The notes under the pieces were generated by a model. The model saw only the letters and a list, made by a program, of their open reading frames with translations, was not told the DNA's origin and did not search any database. From positions 1 through 7,237 of the forward strand of contig CANFNN010000151.1 of NCBI GenBank assembly GCA_947448095.1: DNA of 7,237 nt, in the 5' to 3' direction. Positions 4,595 to 7,237 of the stretch are shown here, piece after piece. The stretch's first letter is position 1, and every line of letters begins with the position of its first letter. Source of the stretch: Bacteriovoracaceae bacterium (lineage in GTDB: Bacteria; Bdellovibrionota; Bacteriovoracia; Bacteriovoracales; Bacteriovoracaceae). The position numbers and the translations under genes were made by a program.

Positions 4595-6325
4595 ATGCGA
4601 TTGTCTCAAGGCTTCTGGCAAACCTTAAAAGAAACCCCATCTGATGCCGACATTGTCTCTCAACAGTTAATGATGAGAGCAGGTCTGATGTATAAAACCG
4701 GTGCCGGTTTATATACTTATCTTCCGATGGCCTTCAAATCTCTCAAGAAGATTGAAAAAATCGTTCGTGAAGAACTAGATAAAATTAACTGCTTTGAAAT
4801 TCAAATGCCAATTATGACTCCAGCCGAATTGTGGCAGGAAACTGGGCGCTTGGACTCCATGGGCGGTCAAATGTTGAGAGTGAAGGACCGGGCGGAAAGA
4901 GAAATTTGTTTTTCACCTACCAATGAAGAAACTGTTACGGATCTTTTTCGCCGGACTGTGAATTCTTATAAGCAGCTTCCCGTATGTCTCTACCAAATCA
5001 ATACGAAATTTCGGGATGAAATCCGTCCACGTTTTGGATTAATGCGTGCTCGCGAGTTCACTATGAAAGATGGTTACTCATTTCATATGGATAAAGCCTC
5101 ACTTGATAAGTTTTATGATGAAATTTACGCAGCTTATGAAAATATTTTCAAGCGCTTGGGCCTAGACTTTATTATCGTAGAAGCTGATGGTGGTGCCATG
5201 GCCGCTGGTGGCGCTAAAACCCATGAGTTCCAGGTAGTTGCAGATAGTGGCGAAGATTATGTGGTAACTGTCCCTAAAACGGGGTTTGCTGCCAATATTG
5301 AAAAAGCGATGACGATTCGAAAGAACATCACGCTTGCACCAGCGGCTGAACTCACTAAATTCTCAACTCCTAATCAGAAAACTTGCGAAGAGGTTTGTGC
5401 TGCTCAGGGAGTTCCTGTAACCCAGAGTTTGAAGTCACTGATTATGCACGTACTTATCAACAATAAAGATCAATTCTTTATGGTTATGCTTCTGGGGGAT
5501 GATTCTCTGAATGAAGTGAAATTTAAAAATAAAGTGTCAGCTGAACACATTCGTCCTGCTCATCAAGCTGAACTTGATAACTTGGGACTGATTAAGGGCT
5601 TTATGGGTCCAACTACTTCAGCTGAAGGCTTCAAAGTTATCTTTGATGAGGCGATTGAGATGAATTCTTCATACATAGTCGGTGCCAATGAATCAGATCA
5701 TCATTTGAAGGGATTTGTTCCAGCTCGCGATACCAAACCTAAGAATTTTAGGGCGGACATGAGAATGGCCAAAGAGGGTGACTTCATAGGTGATGATCAG
5801 ATTGTGCTGAAAAAAGGTATAGAAGTTGGTCACATATTCCAACTTGGTGATAAATATACGAAAAGCATGAAAGTGACTGTGCTCAATGATCAAGGCAAAG
5901 CTGTGACTCCTATTATGGGTTGCTACGGAATTGGAATTACACGTGTTCTAGCTTCTGCCATTGAGCAAAGTAATGATAAAGATGGAATTATTTTTCCGGC
6001 CTCAATTTCTCCGTATGATCTTTATTTGGGTTACATTGGAAAAACTCCTGAAACAAAACAAGTTGTAGAAGATATCTATGCCGACCTTAGAAAAGAAGGT
6101 TATGAGATTCTCTTTGATGATCGCCAACTTGGCCCAGGCAGCATGTTTAAGGATGCCGATCTTATTGGTCTTCCGGTGAGAATTATCCTCGGTGAACGCG
6201 ACTATAATGTGGACGGAATGATTGAAGTGAAAATTCGTAAAACTGGTGAAACGCTGAAATGCTTAAAAACTGATTTAGCTTCAACGGTTAAACAGAAACT
6301 TCAAGAGTTGGGCAAATGGAATTAG
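4595..6325 (+). CDS. proS: Prolyl-tRNA synthetase (bacterial type with editing domain)
   Basis: ProS charges tRNA-Pro in the cytoplasm and, in this class, hydrolyses mischarged Ala-tRNA-Pro. At 576 residues it matches the E. coli enzyme (572). The N-terminus (SQGFWQTLKETPSDADIVSQ) is typical. The class II catalytic core contains SPTNEETVTDLFR (107-119; Asn110 where E. coli has His) and motif 2, FRDEIRPRFG (139-148), followed by MRAREFTMKDGYSFH (150-164). The inserted editing domain spans roughly 225-395 and keeps the key lysine as Lys280 in SLKSLIMH (E. coli Lys279). Motif 3 is GCYGIGITRVLASAIEQ (442-458). The anticodon-binding domain fills about 470-576 (DDRQLGPGSMFKDADLIGLP). GAGG (4587-4590) lies four bases before the ATG. 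Its end overlaps the next gene by 10 bases. Confidence 0.97.
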   Translation: MRLSQGFWQTLKETPSDADIVSQQLMMRAGLMYKTGAGLYTYLPMAFKSLKKIEKIVREELDKINCFEIQMPIMTPAELWQETGRLDSMGGQMLRVKDRAEREICFSPTNEETVTDLFRRTVNSYKQLPVCLYQINTKFRDEIRPRFGLMRAREFTMKDGYSFHMDKASLDKFYDEIYAAYENIFKRLGLDFIIVEADGGAMAAGGAKTHEFQVVADSGEDYVVTVPKTGFAANIEKAMTIRKNITLAPAAELTKFSTPNQKTCEEVCAAQGVPVTQSLKSLIMHVLINNKDQFFMVMLLGDDSLNEVKFKNKVSAEHIRPAHQAELDNLGLIKGFMGPTTSAEGFKVIFDEAIEMNSSYIVGANESDHHLKGFVPARDTKPKNFRADMRMAKEGDFIGDDQIVLKKGIEVGHIFQLGDKYTKSMKVTVLNDQGKAVTPIMGCYGIGITRVLASAIEQSNDKDGIIFPASISPYDLYLGYIGKTPETKQVVEDIYADLRKEGYEILFDDRQLGPGSMFKDADLIGLPVRIILGERDYNVDGMIEVKIRKTGETLKCLKTDLASTVKQKLQELGKWN

Positions 6326-7074
6326 ACTTCGAATTAATTTTTGGTTTGCATAGTATTGCTGCCGCTCTAAAAAATACCTCACGTATTCACCAGAAGCTTG
6401 TTGCTACTGATGAAGGCTTGATGGAGCTTCAGCGTAAACATAATATAAATCCACGAAACATAAACGTAGAAATTCAGATACTTGCCAGTCACGAACTACA
6501 GGAATCAGCTAAGTTCTTATGTATGGAAATGGATGTAGAATTTTTTCGTGTTCCGGGTGGAATCTACCTACAAACTTCTCCGCTTCAAACCTACGGCATT
6601 CAAGAATTTTTAAAGCGTCCCAATTCAAGACTTCTGGCGCTTGATCAGATCACGGATGTACATAATGGAGCTGCTATTTTGAGATCAGCTTGTTTTTATG
6701 GAGTTAATGGCGTTCTCATTCCATCTTCAAAATCTTTTGGCCTAACCCCTTCTTTTTACCGAATTGCCTCTGGAGCAACAGAGTACGTGAATCTAATTCG
6801 CGTGAATTCTCTGAGTAAGGCCGTTGGACAATTGAACGATGCAGGGTATTTAACAGTTGGGCTCTCAGAGCATTCTTCTGAAAATTTGACTCAATCAGAT
6901 CTTCGAGCGCAAAACAAGATATGTTTACTCTTGGGTGCTGAGGAGACCGGCCTTTCTAACGCAGTCGCTAGATTAGTGCAGAAAAACATGAGTCTTCCCT
7001 CTCAGGGAGAGATAAAGTCGCTTAACGTAGCTTCAGCTGCTGCGATAGCCATGGAAAAATGTTTTGGCCTATAG
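6316..7074 (+). CDS. rlmB: SpoU/TrmH-family RNA 2'-O-methyltransferase, RlmB-like
   Basis: This is a SAM-dependent ribose methylase of the SPOUT class with the trefoil-knot fold; the closest role is Gm2251 methylation in the 23S rRNA P-loop by RlmB. It has 252 residues (E. coli RlmB 243). A short N-terminal substrate-binding domain begins FELIFGLHSIAAALKN (5-20), the RlmB-type start. Motif 1 is LDQITDVHNGAAILRSACFYG (109-129) with Asn117 and Arg123. SGATEYVNLIRV (152-163) follows. Motif 2 is LLLGAEETGLS (204-214), and motif 3 is LPSQGEIKSLNVASAAAIAM (227-246) with Asn237. The start lies 10 bases inside proS in another frame, with only AAGAG (6303-6307) as a weak ribosome binding site, so translational coupling is likely. 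Methylase family is certain; the exact target is inferred, and a tRNA-modifying paralogue is possible. Confidence 0.85.
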   Translation: MELDFELIFGLHSIAAALKNTSRIHQKLVATDEGLMELQRKHNINPRNINVEIQILASHELQESAKFLCMEMDVEFFRVPGGIYLQTSPLQTYGIQEFLKRPNSRLLALDQITDVHNGAAILRSACFYGVNGVLIPSSKSFGLTPSFYRIASGATEYVNLIRVNSLSKAVGQLNDAGYLTVGLSEHSSENLTQSDLRAQNKICLLLGAEETGLSNAVARLVQKNMSLPSQGEIKSLNVASAAAIAMEKCFGL

Positions 7075-7085
7075 CCTAAAAAAGC

Positions 7086-7114
7086 TTGATTTCGTAGACC
7101 ACTCCCATTATAAA
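7086..7114 (+). promoter_or_regulatory. Candidate sigma-70 promoter for the tRNA-Thr
   Basis: TTGATT (7086-7091, four of six matches) and TATAAA (7109-7114, five of six matches) are separated by exactly 17 bases. Transcription would begin near 7121, about 26 bases before the mature tRNA 5' end, a normal length for an RNase P-processed leader. It lies just after the methylase stop codon, so the tRNA can be expressed independently of proS-rlmB. Confidence 0.6.
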
Positions 7115-7146
7115 TTCATACTCATTGATTAACGTTGATGTTATGG

Positions 7147-7222
7147 GCTGCTCTAGCTCAGTTGGTAGAGCAACGGTTTTGTAAACCGTAGGTCGCAGGT
7201 TCGACTCCTGTGAGCAGCTCCA
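7147..7222 (+). tRNA. tRNA-Thr, anticodon UGU
   Basis: A full 76-base cloverleaf folds by eye. The acceptor stem is GCTGCTC (7147-7153) with GAGCAGC (7212-7218). The D arm is GCTC/GAGC (7156-7159, 7168-7171) around AGTTGGTA. The anticodon arm is ACGGT/ACCGT (7173-7177, 7185-7189) with loop TTTGTAA and anticodon TGT at 7180-7182. The T arm is GCAGG/CCTGT (7195-7199, 7207-7211) with loop TTCGACT and one G-T pair. The CCA end is encoded (7220-7222). The first two acceptor pairs, G1-C72 and C2-G71, match threonine identity elements known from E. coli. The discriminator base is T (7219), whereas E. coli tRNA-Thr has A. It reads ACA and, by wobble, other ACN codons. Confidence 0.97.
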
Positions 7223-7237
7223 TTAAAGAATGGCGTG

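Noticed and set aside
7064..7085. Small GGC/GCC hairpin at the end of the methylase gene
   Set aside because: The stem is three base pairs with a mismatch beyond, and it is followed by A rather than T residues, so it does not qualify as a plus-strand terminator.
1..7237. Mobile element, CRISPR, phage or defence island
   Set aside because: No transposase, integrase, terminal repeats, direct-repeat array or defence-protein motif is visible, and all long genes are recognised housekeeping genes or short hypotheticals in compact array.
7223..7237. Start of a second tRNA after tRNA-Thr
   Set aside because: Only 15 bases remain and they contain no diagnostic D-arm or acceptor pairing partner, so nothing can be called.

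Overview
The window looks like an ordinary piece of an AT-rich, Gram-negative bacterial chromosome. The Gram-negative call rests on lpxC (lipid A synthesis) and on a secreted small protein with a Sec-type signal peptide. The protein style and gene mix (folD, ruvCAB, lpxC, proS, an RlmB-like methylase, tRNA-Thr) would fit a predatory or related member of the Bdellovibrionota (Bacteriovorax/Peredibacter type). That taxonomic guess comes from general impression only, not from a search.

Layout. Bases 1-653 (minus strand) carry the N-terminal three quarters of folD, which runs off the left edge. Between folD and the divergent plus-strand genes lie a possible five-codon leader ORF for folD (minus, 685-668) and a 59-codon, two-helix membrane protein gene (731-910). 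From 946 the genes ruvC, ruvA and ruvB form a tight block: a 4-base overlap between ruvC and ruvA, then a 3-base gap before ruvB. They encode the Holliday-junction resolvase and the branch-migration motor. A promoter-like sequence just before ruvC puts the predicted transcript start at or next to its ATG, and no ribosome binding site is visible there.

A 116-base gap with a TATAAT promoter separates ruvB from lpxC (3233-4150). Next come a small exported protein of unknown function (4208-4585), proS (4595-6325) and an RlmB-like SpoU rRNA 2'-O-methyltransferase (6316-7074), which overlaps proS by 10 bases. After a 72-base gap with a good TTGATT-N17-TATAAA promoter comes a complete tRNA-Thr(UGU) with encoded CCA (7147-7222). 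The last 15 bases hold nothing assignable.

Functionally the window combines one-carbon metabolism (folD), recombination repair (ruvCAB), outer-membrane lipid A synthesis (lpxC) and translation (proS, rlmB, tRNA). I see no transposase, integrase, CRISPR array, prophage gene or defence module. The points worth a second look are regulatory or fine-scale: the likely leaderless ruvC start, the Pro-Pro mini-ORF before folD, an in-frame A AAA AAG motif near the ruvC 3' end, changed residues at usually conserved RuvC and RuvA positions, and two unrecognised small membrane or exported proteins. I do not see convincing evidence for a new multi-gene system.
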